Below, one piece after another: positions 33,381 to 43,291 of a stretch of 64,000 nt of DNA (the first letter of the stretch is position 1; the number at the start of each line of letters is the position of its first letter). The position numbers and the translations under genes were made by a program. A model generated the notes under the pieces. The model did no database searches. It was not told the origin of the DNA and saw only the letters and a program-made list of their open reading frames with translations. The stretch covers positions 9,238,001 through 9,302,000 of the forward strand of contig NZ_CP011125.1 in the NCBI RefSeq assembly GCF_000737325.1. Direction: 5' to 3'. This DNA is from Sandaracinus amylolyticus (GTDB lineage Bacteria > Myxococcota_A > Polyangia > Polyangiales > Sandaracinaceae).

Positions 33381-33980
33381 ATGACGACCGAAACCCAGGC
33401 AGGCCGGCGGCTCTACGTCTCGATGTGCGTGTCGCTCGACGGCTTCATCGACGGCCCGAACGGCGAGATCGATTGGTTCCACGACGGCGATCCGCAGTTC
33501 GAGCAGTACTGCGACGAGATGATCGACTCGGTCGGGCTCGCGATCTTCGGCCGACGCTCGTACGAGATCATGCTGAGCTACTGGCCCGAGGCCGAGCGCC
33601 ACCCGCGCTCGCCGCACGAGCGCGCGTTCGCGCGCAAGATGAACGCGCTGCCGAAGGTCGTGCTCTCGCGCACCCTCGAGCGCGCCGAGTGGCAGAACAC
33701 GCGCGTCGTGCGCGATCGCGTGGGCGAGACGATCCGCGAGCTCAAGCAGCAGCCGGGCGAGCCGATCGTCGCGTGGGCGGGCGCGGAGCTCGTCGCGACG
33801 CTGAGCGCGCTCGACCTCGTCGACGAGTACCGGCTGATCGTGCACCCGGTGGTGCTCGGCGGCGGCACGCCGATGTGGAAGGACGTCGTGCAGCGACGAG
33901 CGCTGAGGCTCGTGCGCACGACGCAGCTCGGCCAGCAGCTCGTCCTGCTGTGTTACGAGCCCGAGCGCCGATCCGCGTGA
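33381..33980 (+). CDS. Dihydrofolate reductase/RibD-like protein
   Basis: 199 residues: YVSMCVSLDGFIDGPNGEID start, AIFGRRSYEIMLSYWP, KVVLSRTLERAEW, and the C-terminal LVDEYRLIVHPVVLGGGTPMW. This is the RibD C-terminal/DHFR-fold family that uses NADPH on unknown substrates. It overlaps the convergent esterase gene by 28 bases. Confidence 0.9.
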   Translation: MTTETQAGRRLYVSMCVSLDGFIDGPNGEIDWFHDGDPQFEQYCDEMIDSVGLAIFGRRSYEIMLSYWPEAERHPRSPHERAFARKMNALPKVVLSRTLERAEWQNTRVVRDRVGETIRELKQQPGEPIVAWAGAELVATLSALDLVDEYRLIVHPVVLGGGTPMWKDVVQRRALRLVRTTQLGQQLVLLCYEPERRSA

Positions 33981-34930
33981 GCGCTCGTGCCGAGCGCCTC
34001 GCGCAGGACGTCGATCGCCTGGGCGGTCGCGGCCTTCGCGGCCTGGGTGTCGCGCAGCGGGTTCAGCATCATGAAGTCGTGGCAGATGCCGTCGTAGCGC
34101 ACGGTCGTCACCGAGACGCCCGCCTCGCGCAGCTTCGCCGCGTACGCCTCGCCCTCGTCGCGCAGCACGTCGGCCTCGTCGACGATCAGGAACGCCGGGG
34201 GCAGGCCCTTCAGGTCCTCGGCGGTCGCGCGCAGCGGCGACGCGGTGATCTCGGATCGCCTCGCGACGTCGGGCGCGTAGGCATCCCAGAACCACGCCAT
34301 CGCCCTCGCGGTGAGGAACGGGCCGTTCGCGAACTGCGCGTAGCTCGGCGTGCTCATGCCGGCGTCGGTGACCGGGTAGTACATCGAGTGGTGCACGAAG
34401 CGGACGTCGCCGCGCTTCTTCGCGAGCAGCGCCACGGCGGCGGTCATGTTGCCGCCCACCGAGTCGCCCGCGATCGCCATGCGTCCGGGGTCGAGCCCGA
34501 TGCCCTCGCCGTCGCGCACGATCCAGCGCGCGGTCGCGTAGACCTGCTCGATCGCGACGGGATAGTGCGCCTCGGGCGACGGCGTGTACTCGACGAACAC
34601 CACCGCCGCGCCGACGCCGACCGCGAGCTCGCGCACCAGGCGATCGTGGGTGCGCGCGTTGCCCAGCACCCAGCCGCCGCCGTGCACGTAGAGCACGACG
34701 GGGAGCGAGCCGGTCGCGCCCTTCGGTCTCACGACGCGCACCCGCACGTCGCCGACGTCGGCGGGGACGGTGACCCAGGTCTCGTCGATCGCGGGCAGAT
34801 CCATCGGGCCCGACTGCAGGCCGTCGAGCACCTTGCGCGCGTCGGCGGGGGAGAGCTCGTAGAGGAACGGCGGCTTCGACGTGGCCTTGGCGAGGTCGCG
34901 CGCGGCCGGTTCGAGGACGACATCAGGCAT
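33953..34930 (-). CDS. Alpha/beta hydrolase of the HSL (acetyl-esterase) family
   Basis: 325 residues. Oxyanion motif HGGGW (83-87), nucleophile Ser157 in GDSVGG, acidic residue in IVDEADVLRDEG, and His in GICHDFM. Probably hydrolyses short acyl esters in the cytoplasm; no signal peptide. ATG with a GAG-type site upstream. Confidence 0.92.
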   Translation of the reverse strand: MPDVVLEPAARDLAKATSKPPFLYELSPADARKVLDGLQSGPMDLPAIDETWVTVPADVGDVRVRVVRPKGATGSLPVVLYVHGGGWVLGNARTHDRLVRELAVGVGAAVVFVEYTPSPEAHYPVAIEQVYATARWIVRDGEGIGLDPGRMAIAGDSVGGNMTAAVALLAKKRGDVRFVHHSMYYPVTDAGMSTPSYAQFANGPFLTARAMAWFWDAYAPDVARRSEITASPLRATAEDLKGLPPAFLIVDEADVLRDEGEAYAAKLREAGVSVTTVRYDGICHDFMMLNPLRDTQAAKAATAQAIDVLREALGTSAHADRRSGS

Positions 34931-35087
34931 CTCACTGCTCCGTTCGCGAATCAGCGGTGAGTTCGGTCCGCAACCAGGGCACGCAAGCGCCGAGCGTCGG
35001 CGGAATCGGCGACCATGAAAAAAAGCGCCGAGGCGTGTCGTATCAAGCGCCGATCGTTCGTCGTCTCGGCAAGGAAGCGAGGACGCG

Positions 35088-35705
35088 ATGGGCAAGCTGA
35101 CGGTGACGACGTTCGTGACGCTCGACGGTGTGATGCAGGGGCCCGGTGGGCCCGACGAGGATCGGCGCGACGGGTTCACCCACGGCGGGTGGGTCGTTCC
35201 GTACTTCGACGACGCGCTGGGCGCGTTCGTCGTCGACGTCTTCTCGCGCGTCGACGCGTTCCTGCTCGGGCGCTTCACCTACGACACGTTCGCCGCGCAC
35301 TGGCCGCGGGTCACCGATCCGAACGATCCCATCGCGGCGAAGCTGAACGCGCTGCCGAAGCACGTCGCATCGCGATCGATGCGCGAGGCCTCGTGGAACG
35401 CGTCGAGCGTGATCCAGGGCGACGTCGTCGAGGCGGTCGCGGCGCTGAAGAAGCAGTACGCGCGCGAGCTGCAGGTGCACGGCAGCGCGGGGCTGCTGCA
35501 GACGCTGCTGCGCTCCGATCTGGTGGACGAGCTGAACGTGATGCAGTTCCCGATCGTGCTCGGGACCGGCAAGCGGCTGTTCGAGCCGAGCGTCGCGCCG
35601 AGCGCGCTCTCGCTCGCGCGCTCGAGCACGAGCACCACCGGCGTGGTGATGAGCGTGTACCGGCGCGTCGGGAAGCCGTCGTACGGGTCGTTCGCGCTCG
35701 AGTGA
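35088..35705 (+). CDS. Second DHFR/RibD-like protein
   Basis: 205 residues: LTVTTFVTLDGVMQGPGGP, AFLLGRFTYDTFAAHWP, LPKHVASRSMREASW, and LVDELNVMQFPIVLGTGKRLF. Same fold as the gene 1.1 kb upstream but from a different subgroup. Probable NADPH-dependent reductase of unknown substrate. Confidence 0.9.
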   Translation: MGKLTVTTFVTLDGVMQGPGGPDEDRRDGFTHGGWVVPYFDDALGAFVVDVFSRVDAFLLGRFTYDTFAAHWPRVTDPNDPIAAKLNALPKHVASRSMREASWNASSVIQGDVVEAVAALKKQYARELQVHGSAGLLQTLLRSDLVDELNVMQFPIVLGTGKRLFEPSVAPSALSLARSSTSTTGVVMSVYRRVGKPSYGSFALE

Positions 35706-35708
35706 GCG

Positions 35709-37352
35709 TCACAGCCCGGCGAACGTGGCGGCCTCACGCGGTGAGATCACCGCGCCGTCGAGCGACATCGTGGCGGCACGAAGGCGGAGGCGTCCACCGG
35801 CGCCTCCGCCGCCTCCCGCGTTGTCGAGGCTGCCCGTCGCCGCGCGCCCTGCGACACCGCCGACCGCGCCGGTCGCACCGCCGGCCCCGCCCGATGCGCC
35901 TTCGCCGCTGCCCGTGCCGCCGCGCGCGGCGCGCGAGGCCGTCTGACCGGGCTCTCCGTCGGCGCCGCGGCGCGACACGTCGGCGCCCGCGCCGCCTCCG
36001 CCGCCGTTCGCGACGAGCACGCCGTGCACCTCGAGCGTGCGCGCCTCGAGCAGGATCGCGCCGCCCGCGCCGCCCCCGCCGGCGCCGTCGTCGAGCGCGC
36101 CGCCACGCCCGCCGCCGCCCGCGCAGTCGATCACGCCGCCGGCCGCGATCACGATGCGCTCCGCGACGATCTGGACCGCACCGCCGCCGCCGCCGCCCTC
36201 ACCGGGTGCGTCGGAGCCACCGCCGGCCGCGCCTCCGCTGCCCCCGAGCAGCGGCGAGAGATCGTCCTCGCCGCAGCGCGCGCCTCCTGCCGGTCCGCGG
36301 GTGTCGTCGTGGTCGCCGCCGGCACCGCCGGGCGCGGCGAAGCCGCCGCCGCCGCCGCCGACGTCGGTCGACGTGCCGGCGCCCGCAGCGCCGCCGCCCG
36401 GGCCGCGGCCCGCGCGCGACGACGAGGTCCCGCCTGCGAACCCGCCCGGGCCGGGCTCGTCGCCATCGGCATCGGCGTCGAGACGCCCTTCGATCCGCGC
36501 TTCGTCGCGCACCGCGAGCACCAGCGCCGCGCTGCCGACGACGCGCAGCTCCGCGCCCGCCTCGACGAGCAGCGATCGCAGCGAGACGATCGTGAGATCG
36601 GGCGCGCCGCCGAGCTGCGGGAGCACCGAGATCACGACGCCCGAGGGCCTGCGGTTCGATCCGTCGGAGAGGCGCTCGATCGTGCCGTCGTCGGTGTCGA
36701 GCACGACGACGTCGTCGGACGCGCGCACCACGAGATCACCGCTGCCGATCGACACGAGCGGCGGCGGGATGTTCGACGGCACGAGCTCGTCGTCGGGGGC
36801 CGGGCCCGCGTCGGGCGCGCCTGCGTCGGCGGGCGGCGCGCCACCGTCGAGCGCGGCGATCCCCGCGTCGGCCTCGTCGAGCGGCCCCGCGTCGAGCTCG
36901 ACGAGCCCGGCGTCGTCGATCGCGATCGGACCTCCGCCGCAGACCCCGGCGCGACAGCTCGTCGCGTCGCACGTCGACTGCGAGACGCGCTCCGCGACGA
37001 CGACCACGACGTGCGCATCGTCGGCGGGCAGCACGACCTGCGTGCATCCCTCGGCGTACACCGCGCACGACGCGTCGGTGATGCGCACGCGGAAGCCGTA
37101 CGTGCCCGGCGCGAGCGGCGCGATGGGCGCGCCCTGATCGCGCACGTCGAACTCGTCCTCGTGGAGCACGCTCCCGCGACAGCTCCCGGACGCCACCGTC
37201 ACCGACGCGCGCACCGCGCGCTGCGCGAGCGCGTCGCTCGCGAAGACGATCTCGAACGTGGCGCGGCGCGGCGACGCACAACCGAGCACACCGGCCACCG
37301 CGAGCGTCGCGAGCACGGTGCGGCGGATCGATGGCTCGAGAGGCTGGCGCAT
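35709..37352 (-). CDS. Gly-rich lipoprotein
   Basis: 547 residues. Lipobox LGCAS near residue 24, a small Cys-bearing domain (about 30-150) with a PEGA-like SVTVASGSC and APGTYGFRVRITDASC, an Asp/Ala linker, a strand-rich part with IVSLRSLLVEAGAELRVVGSA, and from about 310 a long Gly/Ala-rich stretch (GGGGGG, GGAGGA) broken by IVAERIVIAAGGVIDCAGGG repeats. The latter part looks like a beta-solenoid rather than disordered sequence. Surface role likely. It diverges from the next gene. Confidence 0.75.
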   Translation of the reverse strand: MRQPLEPSIRRTVLATLAVAGVLGCASPRRATFEIVFASDALAQRAVRASVTVASGSCRGSVLHEDEFDVRDQGAPIAPLAPGTYGFRVRITDASCAVYAEGCTQVVLPADDAHVVVVVAERVSQSTCDATSCRAGVCGGGPIAIDDAGLVELDAGPLDEADAGIAALDGGAPPADAGAPDAGPAPDDELVPSNIPPPLVSIGSGDLVVRASDDVVVLDTDDGTIERLSDGSNRRPSGVVISVLPQLGGAPDLTIVSLRSLLVEAGAELRVVGSAALVLAVRDEARIEGRLDADADGDEPGPGGFAGGTSSSRAGRGPGGGAAGAGTSTDVGGGGGGFAAPGGAGGDHDDTRGPAGGARCGEDDLSPLLGGSGGAAGGGSDAPGEGGGGGGAVQIVAERIVIAAGGVIDCAGGGGRGGALDDGAGGGGAGGAILLEARTLEVHGVLVANGGGGGAGADVSRRGADGEPGQTASRAARGGTGSGEGASGGAGGATGAVGGVAGRAATGSLDNAGGGGGAGGRLRLRAATMSLDGAVISPREAATFAGL

Positions 37353-37415
37353 CGCTCGGCGAGCGCTGCAGCGCGCATGCCTCGGCACGAGCGTCGCTAC
37401 GTGCGTCACGGGGCG

Positions 37416-38315
37416 ATGACACAAGCCACTTCGATCACTGGCGAAAGCGCGCACGATCCGGGGCGCACGACGCGCGCGACGAGGCGCGACGGATCGCGGT
37501 CGGCTCCCGCGTGGAGCGCGCTCGGCTCCGCGTCGCTCGTGGTCGTGACGGCGCTCGTGTGCGACGCGTCGAGCGCTTCGGCGCAGGCGTGGGAGCACGA
37601 GGCGATCGCGATCGCGCGCGCGGGTCGCGCGAGCGAGGCGATCGAGCGCCTCGAGCGCGCGGAGGCCGAGGAGGTGCGCGCGCGCAGCGAGCTGGTGGCG
37701 CTCCACGCGCTGCGCGCCGAGCTCCGCGACGCGCTCGGCGCGCACGACGCGGCGCGCATCGATCTGCGGAGGCTCGCCGCGCTCGACCCGACGCGTGATC
37801 TCCCGTCGAGCGCGACGCTCGAGCTGCGGCGCGCGCTCGACGAGGAGCGGGCGGCGCTGGGAGGCGCGCTCGCGGTCGACGTCGACGTGCAGCGCGGCGC
37901 CGGGCGCGCGGTCGTGCGCGTCCACGCGCGTCACGCGCCGAGCGGTCTCGTGCAGGCCGTCCGGGTGAGCGTGCGCAGCGCGCGCGACGGGCGCTGGCAG
38001 GTGCTCCACGGCGACGAGGTCGACATCCCGATCGAGTCGATCGACGCGCTCGATCTCGCGATCGAGCTGCTCGGACCGCGCGGCATCGTGCTCGCGACGC
38101 GCGGCACGACCGCGCTCCCGGAGCACTTCGCGGGCACGACCGCCGGCGAGATCGCGGCGCGCGAGGAACGAAGCGGCGACGACACGCTGGTGTGGGTCGT
38201 CGGCGTGTCGGTCGGCGTGCTGGTGGTGACGGCCGCAGTGCTCGGGCTCGTCTCGACGGTCGGCTCGCAGGAGAGCGATCACACCGCGGTCGACGGGCCC
38301 GTCGTGCGCTTCTGA
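37416..38315 (+). CDS. Secreted protein with C-terminal membrane segment
   Basis: 299 residues: signal-like segment (LGSASLVVVTALVCDASSASA, about 35-55), a helical TPR-like domain (AIAIARAGRASEAIERLERAEAEE), a beta region, and one membrane helix near 265-285 (VWVVGVSVGVLVVTAAVLGL). Resembles the other PEGA/TPR envelope proteins here. No known family. Ends overlap the convergent gene by 37 bases. Confidence 0.65.
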   Translation: MTQATSITGESAHDPGRTTRATRRDGSRSAPAWSALGSASLVVVTALVCDASSASAQAWEHEAIAIARAGRASEAIERLERAEAEEVRARSELVALHALRAELRDALGAHDAARIDLRRLAALDPTRDLPSSATLELRRALDEERAALGGALAVDVDVQRGAGRAVVRVHARHAPSGLVQAVRVSVRSARDGRWQVLHGDEVDIPIESIDALDLAIELLGPRGIVLATRGTTALPEHFAGTTAGEIAAREERSGDDTLVWVVGVSVGVLVVTAAVLGLVSTVGSQESDHTAVDGPVVRF

Positions 38316-38995
38316 TCGAGCGCGTTCAAGCGCCCCTGCAGCGTCGCGATCTCGCCGATGAACGGAACGTCGCGGATCTCGCGACCCTCGACCATCCCGC
38401 GCTGGCCGACGGCACGCTCGTGATCGCGCGCCGCGATCGCCTTCACGAAGAAGTCGCGCAGCAGCGGCGCGACCCGCGCCGCGTCGTGCTCGAACGGCGC
38501 GCCCGCGCGCCACGACTCGGCCCACGCGCGGAAGGGCTCGCGCGCGAGCTCTCCGACGAGCGTGGGTGCGGCGAGCTCGCGCTCGATCTCGGCGACGAGC
38601 CCGCTCGCCTCGACGAACTGGGCGAGGCGCTCGCGCTCTTCGCTCGATCGCACGCGGTGCGCGCCCGCGATCTCGACGGGCGCGGCGCGCAGCTCGACGA
38701 GCTCGCCCGAGCGCATCCACATCGAGAGCACGCCGCGCGCGTGGTCCACCGCGACGATCGCGCCGGGCGCGAGCGCGACCTCGCGCAGCCGGCGCAGCGC
38801 GCGACGCCGCAGCACGACGAGGAACGCGGCGAGCCCGACGAGCAGCACCACGAGCGATCCGAGCGCCCACGCGCGCCAGTGATCGATCGCGATCGTGATC
38901 GCGACGACGATGCCCGCGAAGAGCGCCTGCACGACGTGGTCGCGCCAGGTGCGCGCGATGTCGCGGTCGAACGCGGCCCGGAGGTCGTGGTGCAC
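38279..38995 (-). CDS. Hypothetical membrane protein
   Basis: 238 residues from a GTG start. Two hydrophobic segments near 24-42 and 46-60 (VVQALFAGIVVAITIAI, LGSLVVLLVGLAAFLVVL) followed by a soluble domain of about 170 residues with VDHARGVLSMWMRSGELVEL. I do not recognise the family. Upstream in-frame extension is possible but Arg-rich. Confidence 0.55.
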   Translation of the reverse strand: MHHDLRAAFDRDIARTWRDHVVQALFAGIVVAITIAIDHWRAWALGSLVVLLVGLAAFLVVLRRRALRRLREVALAPGAIVAVDHARGVLSMWMRSGELVELRAAPVEIAGAHRVRSSEERERLAQFVEASGLVAEIERELAAPTLVGELAREPFRAWAESWRAGAPFEHDAARVAPLLRDFFVKAIAARDHERAVGQRGMVEGREIRDVPFIGEIATLQGRLNALDQKRTTGPSTAV

Positions 38996-39063
38996 GGCGC
39001 GAGGATACGGCCGTTGCGGTCTCCTCCTCCCGGCTCCACAAGCGGCGCCCACAGGAGGATCGG

Positions 39064-40104
39064 ATGGAGCACAGACGGCTCGGCGGCTCGGGGCTCAACG
39101 TACCGGTGCTGACGCTCGGCACCGGCACCTTCGGCGGCACGAACGAGTTCTTCCGCGGCTTCGGCCAGAGCGACGTGGCCGAGGCGACGCGTCTCGTCGA
39201 CGTGTGCCTCGACGCAGGCCTCACGATGTTCGACACCGCCGACGTGTACTCGGGCGGCGCGTCCGAGGAGATCCTCGGCCAGGCGATCCGCGGCCGGCGC
39301 GATCGCGTGCTGATCTCGACGAAGGCGACGTTCCGCAACGGCCCGGGCCCGAACGACGTGGGCTCGTCGCGCCATCACCTCGTGCGCACCGTCGAGGCCT
39401 CGCTGCGCCGCCTCGGCACCGACTACGTGGACCTCTTCCAGCTCCACGGCTTCGACGCGCTCACGCCGATCGAGGAGACGCTCGCGACGCTCGACGATCT
39501 CGTGCGCGCCGGGAAGATCCGCTACGTCGGCTGCTCGAACTTCTCGGGCTGGCACCTGATGAAGTCGCTCGCGCTCGCCGAGCGCCACGGCTAGGCGCGC
39601 TACGTCGCGCACCAGGCGTTCTACTCGCTCGTCGCGCGCGACTTCGAGTGGGAGCTCATGCCGCTCGCGCTCGATCAGCAGGTCGGCACCGTCGTGTGGA
39701 GCCCGCTTGGTTGGGCGCGCCTCACCGGCAAGATCCGCCGCGATCAGCCGCTGCCCGAGGTGAGCCGGCTGCGCAACGAAGCGTCGCGCGCAGGCGGACC
39801 GCAGATCCCGGAGGAGCACCTCTACCGCGTCGTCGACGGGCTCGACGAGGTCGCGCGCGAGACCGGCAAGACGGTGCCGCAGATCGCGCTGCGGTGGCTC
39901 CTGCAGCGCCCGACGGTGTCCACGATCGTCATCGGTGCGCGCGACGAGGCACAGCTGCGACAGAACCTCGGCGCGCTCGGGTGGACGCTGACCGACGCGC
40001 AGATGGCGAAGCTCGATGCCGCGAGCGCGGTGCCGCGTCCCTACCCGTACTGGCACCAGGAGCAGTTCGCCGAGCGCAACCCGCTGCCCGCACCGCGCGG
40101 CTGA
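39064..40104 (+). pseudogene. Aldo/keto reductase gene with in-frame amber stop
   Basis: Both halves lie in the same frame. The first (39064-39594) has the AKR catalytic set: Asp/Tyr in FDTADVYSGG, Lys in LISTKAT and His in LFQLHGF. It ends at TAG (39592-39594) after AERHG. Codons continue without change as ARYVAHQAFYSLVARDFEWE and onward to TGA at 40104, including WSPLGWARLTGKI and the NADPH-binding TIVIGARDEAQLRQNLGAL. A single base change would restore a sense codon (Tyr or Gln). The intact flanks suggest a recent nonsense mutation or a sequencing error, not long decay. Confidence 0.85.
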
Positions 40105-40200
40105 CGCACACGCTGCGCACCGCGCGCAAACGCTGCGCAGCGCTTCGCGCGAGATCGCGAAGACGCTGCGCGGCACGCGCGATGCTGAGCCGCGTCGCGC

Positions 40201-40899
40201 ATGACCGACGCGTCCTTCACACCGGTGCCGCTCGCGCGATGGACGATCGCGTGCACGCTCGGCGAGCTGCTCGGGTTCGGCGTGGGCGGCGCGCTCGGCG
40301 CCAGCGCGTTCATCGCGATCCCGGACCCCACCACGCTGCCGCTCGCGGCGATGCTCGTGCTCGCGTGCGTCATCGCGGGCCTGATCGAGGGCGCGGTGCT
40401 CGGCGGGATGCAGTGGCTCGCGCTGCGCACGACGTATCGCTCGCTCCCGGCGCGCGCGTGGATCGCGACGACGGCACTCGCGGGCGCGACCGGGTGGTTG
40501 CTCGGCTCGCTCCCGCCGACGCTGGTCTCGCTGCTCGGCGCGCCGACCACGGGCGACGCGCCCGCGTGGGATCCCGATCTCGTGACGACGGTGCTCGTCT
40601 CGGCGGCGCTCGGCGCGGTCCTCGGCGCCATGTTCGGCGCGTTCCAGTGGCTCGCGCTCCGCCGTCACGCGTCGGGCGCCGCGCGGTGGATCGCAGGCAA
40701 CGCATGCGCGTGGGCGCTCGCGCTCCCGTGGAGCTACGTCGCCGGCGGGATGGCGTCGGCCGCGACCCGCCCCGACGTGATGATCGCGATCGTCGCGGGC
40801 ACCGGCGTGATGATGGGCGCGACCGTCGCGCTCGTGAGCGGGCTCTTCTTGCGCCGCATCGCGCCCCGCACGCGCGAGCGATCTCTTCAGGTCGGTTAG
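40201..40899 (+). CDS. Multi-pass membrane protein
   Basis: 232 residues with about six Gly/Ala-rich hydrophobic segments, including two repeated units around GAVLGGMQWLALR and GAMFGAFQWLALRRH. Internal repeat suggests a duplicated three-helix unit. No transporter motif recognised. It lies downstream of the broken AKR gene and upstream of the hemerythrin gene. Confidence 0.65.
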   Translation: MTDASFTPVPLARWTIACTLGELLGFGVGGALGASAFIAIPDPTTLPLAAMLVLACVIAGLIEGAVLGGMQWLALRTTYRSLPARAWIATTALAGATGWLLGSLPPTLVSLLGAPTTGDAPAWDPDLVTTVLVSAALGAVLGAMFGAFQWLALRRHASGAARWIAGNACAWALALPWSYVAGGMASAATRPDVMIAIVAGTGVMMGATVALVSGLFLRRIAPRTRERSLQVG

Positions 40900-40988
40900 G
40901 GAGATCGTAGGAAACGGGTCCGTCGTCGCCTGCCCAATCACCCTCGTCCCGCACGAAGAAGACCGCGGGCGAGGAGACCGAGAAGGCC

Positions 40989-41699
40989 ATGACGACGACG
41001 ACTTCCCACCAGCGCCCGAGCTTCTACCGCGAGGTCCACAAGGGCGTTCGCGCGATGCTGGCCTCGCTGGTGGAGCGCGCCGGCCGCACCGACTTCGGCG
41101 ACGCGGGGAACATCACGCGGCTGCGCAACGAGACCACCGAGATCTTCGCGCTGCTGGAGTCGCACGCGCACCACGAGGACGAGCACGTCGGACCGCTCCT
41201 GCGCAGCTACGCGCCCGTCACCGCGGCCGAGCTCGACGCGGCCCACGTGGAGCACCACGAGCGCATGCGCCTGATGGTCTCGACGCTGGTCGCGGCCGAG
41301 CGCGGTGGCCCGCGCGCCGCCGATCTCGGGCACGAGTTCGTCGTCGCGCTCTCGCGCTTCGCGGGCGAGCTCGCGCTGCACATGGCGGACGAGGAGGAGC
41401 TCGCGATGCCCGCGCTGTGGGCCGCGCTCGACGACGCGCGGATCGACGCGGTCCACCAGGCGCTCGTGCGGTCGATCCCGCCCCAGACGGCGTTCGCGTT
41501 CTACCGCTGGATGCTGCCCGCGGTGAGCGCGCCGGAGCGGCTATACATGCTCGCGGCGATGCGCGCGGGCGCGCCTCCGCAGGTGTTCGACGCCGTCGTG
41601 GCGCTCGCAGCGCGGGTGCTGAGCGCCGAGGACTTCGCCGCCCTCGCGCCGGTCCTCGGGGTCGCGAAGCCCGCCGGTCGCGTGTCCCACGCAGCGTGA
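40989..41699 (+). CDS. Hemerythrin-like di-iron protein
   Basis: 236 residues. Candidate iron ligands: His17 (EVHKGV), His59 and Glu63 (SHAHHEDEH), His90 (VEHHE) and His131/Glu135 (LHMADEE). This is the HHE/hemerythrin spacing. It probably binds O2 or senses redox in the cytoplasm. A C-terminal 70-residue extension is helical and unassigned. Confidence 0.85.
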   Translation: MTTTTSHQRPSFYREVHKGVRAMLASLVERAGRTDFGDAGNITRLRNETTEIFALLESHAHHEDEHVGPLLRSYAPVTAAELDAAHVEHHERMRLMVSTLVAAERGGPRAADLGHEFVVALSRFAGELALHMADEEELAMPALWAALDDARIDAVHQALVRSIPPQTAFAFYRWMLPAVSAPERLYMLAAMRAGAPPQVFDAVVALAARVLSAEDFAALAPVLGVAKPAGRVSHAA

Positions 41700-41746
41700 G
41701 CGATCGCGTTTGACACGCCGCGTCATGCGCGCGACGTTGTCCGACC

Positions 41747-43291
41747 GTGCCTCACAAGTCCGTTCTCAGCGCTCACTGCTCGTCGTTTTTCGGCCTCTTC
41801 GCGGTCGTCTCGTCGTTGCTGACGGTGAGCGGCTGTGCGCGCGGCGGCGCCGATGGACGGGACGCGCGCCCAGCTCAATCCCTCGACGCCGGCCCCGCGA
41901 TCGACGCGGCGAACGACGCGGGAATGGGCGACGACGCGGCCCCCGCGCCGATCGACGCCGCGACAATCGACCCCGACGACGCGGGGGATCTCGATGCGTC
42001 CTCGAGCATCGCCGACGCCTCGACGAGCGACGCCGGCACGGTCGATCGCTGCGCGAGCGTCGACTGCGCCGGCCTCGACGGCCCGTGCGTGGTCGGCGTC
42101 TGCGACCCGCTGAGCGGCGCGTGCCGCGCCCAGCCGCGCGCGAGCGGGACCGGCTGCGACGACGGCGATCGCTGCACCACCGGCGACGCGTGCAGCGCGG
42201 GCACCTGCGCCGGCACCGCGCTCGACTGCACGTCGATGGACGGGCTCTGCGCGCGCGGCACGTGCAACGCCGCGACCGGCGCGTGCGTCGCGACGCCCGT
42301 CGCGGACGGCACGTCGTGCGATCCCGACGCGACGGACTGCGTGACCCAGACGTGCCGCGCCGGCACTTGCGGCGCCGTCGTCGCGAGCGACTGCACGGCG
42401 TGCGGCGGCGGCGTGTGCGCCGCGGGCACGTGCGGCGCGGCGCCCTCGGCGCTGCACTACGGCTTCGAGGCCGGGCTGCCGAGCGGATGGACCGTCGGCG
42501 GCGCGGGCGGCTGGGTGATCGACGGCTCGCGCGTGCTCTCGGGCGCGATGGCCGCGCACAGCGGAGCGACGGGGAACGGCGCGACCTCGTCGATGCGCGC
42601 GAGCTTCACGGTGCGCGAGCGCTCGCTCGTCACGTTCCGCCTCTCGACGTCGAGCGAGCGCAGCTACGACTGGCTCGAGGTCGCGGTCGACGGCGTCGAC
42701 CAGTGGGGCTGGTCCGGCGAGACCGCGTGGATGCAGGCCGCGGTCGTGATCCCCGCGGGGACGCACGTCGTCGAGTGGCGCTACGCGAAGGACTCGAGCG
42801 GCGCGCAGGGCAGCGATCGCGTGTGGATCGACGACGTGCGCGTCGAGCACCTCCAGCCGAGCGCGGACTTCGAGAGCGGCGTGATGCCGAGCGCGTTCAC
42901 GACCTCGAGCACGACCGGCTGGGTCGTCGACGGCAGCAGCGTGCACGCGGGCGCGTTCGCGGCGCGCAGCGCGGCGATCGGGAACGACGGCGCGTCGACG
43001 CTCTCGCGCCTCGTGTCGCTCGGGGCCGCGGGCGAGCTCTCGTTCTGGGTGCGCACCTCGACCGAGCGCGACTACGACGTCCTCGAGCTCTTCGTCGACG
43101 GCACCGCGCGCGGCGAGTGGTCGGGCGAGACCGCGTGGACGCGCGTCAGCGTCGCGCTGAGCGCGGGCGAGCACCTGATCGAGTGGCGCTACTCGAAGGA
43201 CGGCAGCGACGTCGCGGGCATGGACCGCGTGTGGATCGACGACGTCGCGACCGGCGAGGCCGCGGGCAGCGGCGCGATCTGCGGGCCCTGA
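41747..43291 (+). CDS. Lipoprotein with two jelly-roll domains
   Basis: 514 residues, GTG start. Signal peptide with lipobox VSGC near 27-30, an Asp/Ala-rich linker, a Cys-rich region (about 100-235, with CDDGDRCTTGDAC and CSAGTC units), then two related ~130-residue beta domains, each with FEAGLPSGWT or FESGVMPSAFT, YDWLEVAVDG or YDVLELFVDG, and VWIDDV. These resemble MAM/concanavalin-like domains. Outer surface binding role likely. Its TGA and the opposing gene's TGA share the palindrome TGATCA at 43289-43294. Confidence 0.85.
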   Translation: MPHKSVLSAHCSSFFGLFAVVSSLLTVSGCARGGADGRDARPAQSLDAGPAIDAANDAGMGDDAAPAPIDAATIDPDDAGDLDASSSIADASTSDAGTVDRCASVDCAGLDGPCVVGVCDPLSGACRAQPRASGTGCDDGDRCTTGDACSAGTCAGTALDCTSMDGLCARGTCNAATGACVATPVADGTSCDPDATDCVTQTCRAGTCGAVVASDCTACGGGVCAAGTCGAAPSALHYGFEAGLPSGWTVGGAGGWVIDGSRVLSGAMAAHSGATGNGATSSMRASFTVRERSLVTFRLSTSSERSYDWLEVAVDGVDQWGWSGETAWMQAAVVIPAGTHVVEWRYAKDSSGAQGSDRVWIDDVRVEHLQPSADFESGVMPSAFTTSSTTGWVVDGSSVHAGAFAARSAAIGNDGASTLSRLVSLGAAGELSFWVRTSTERDYDVLELFVDGTARGEWSGETAWTRVSVALSAGEHLIEWRYSKDGSDVAGMDRVWIDDVATGEAAGSGAICGP

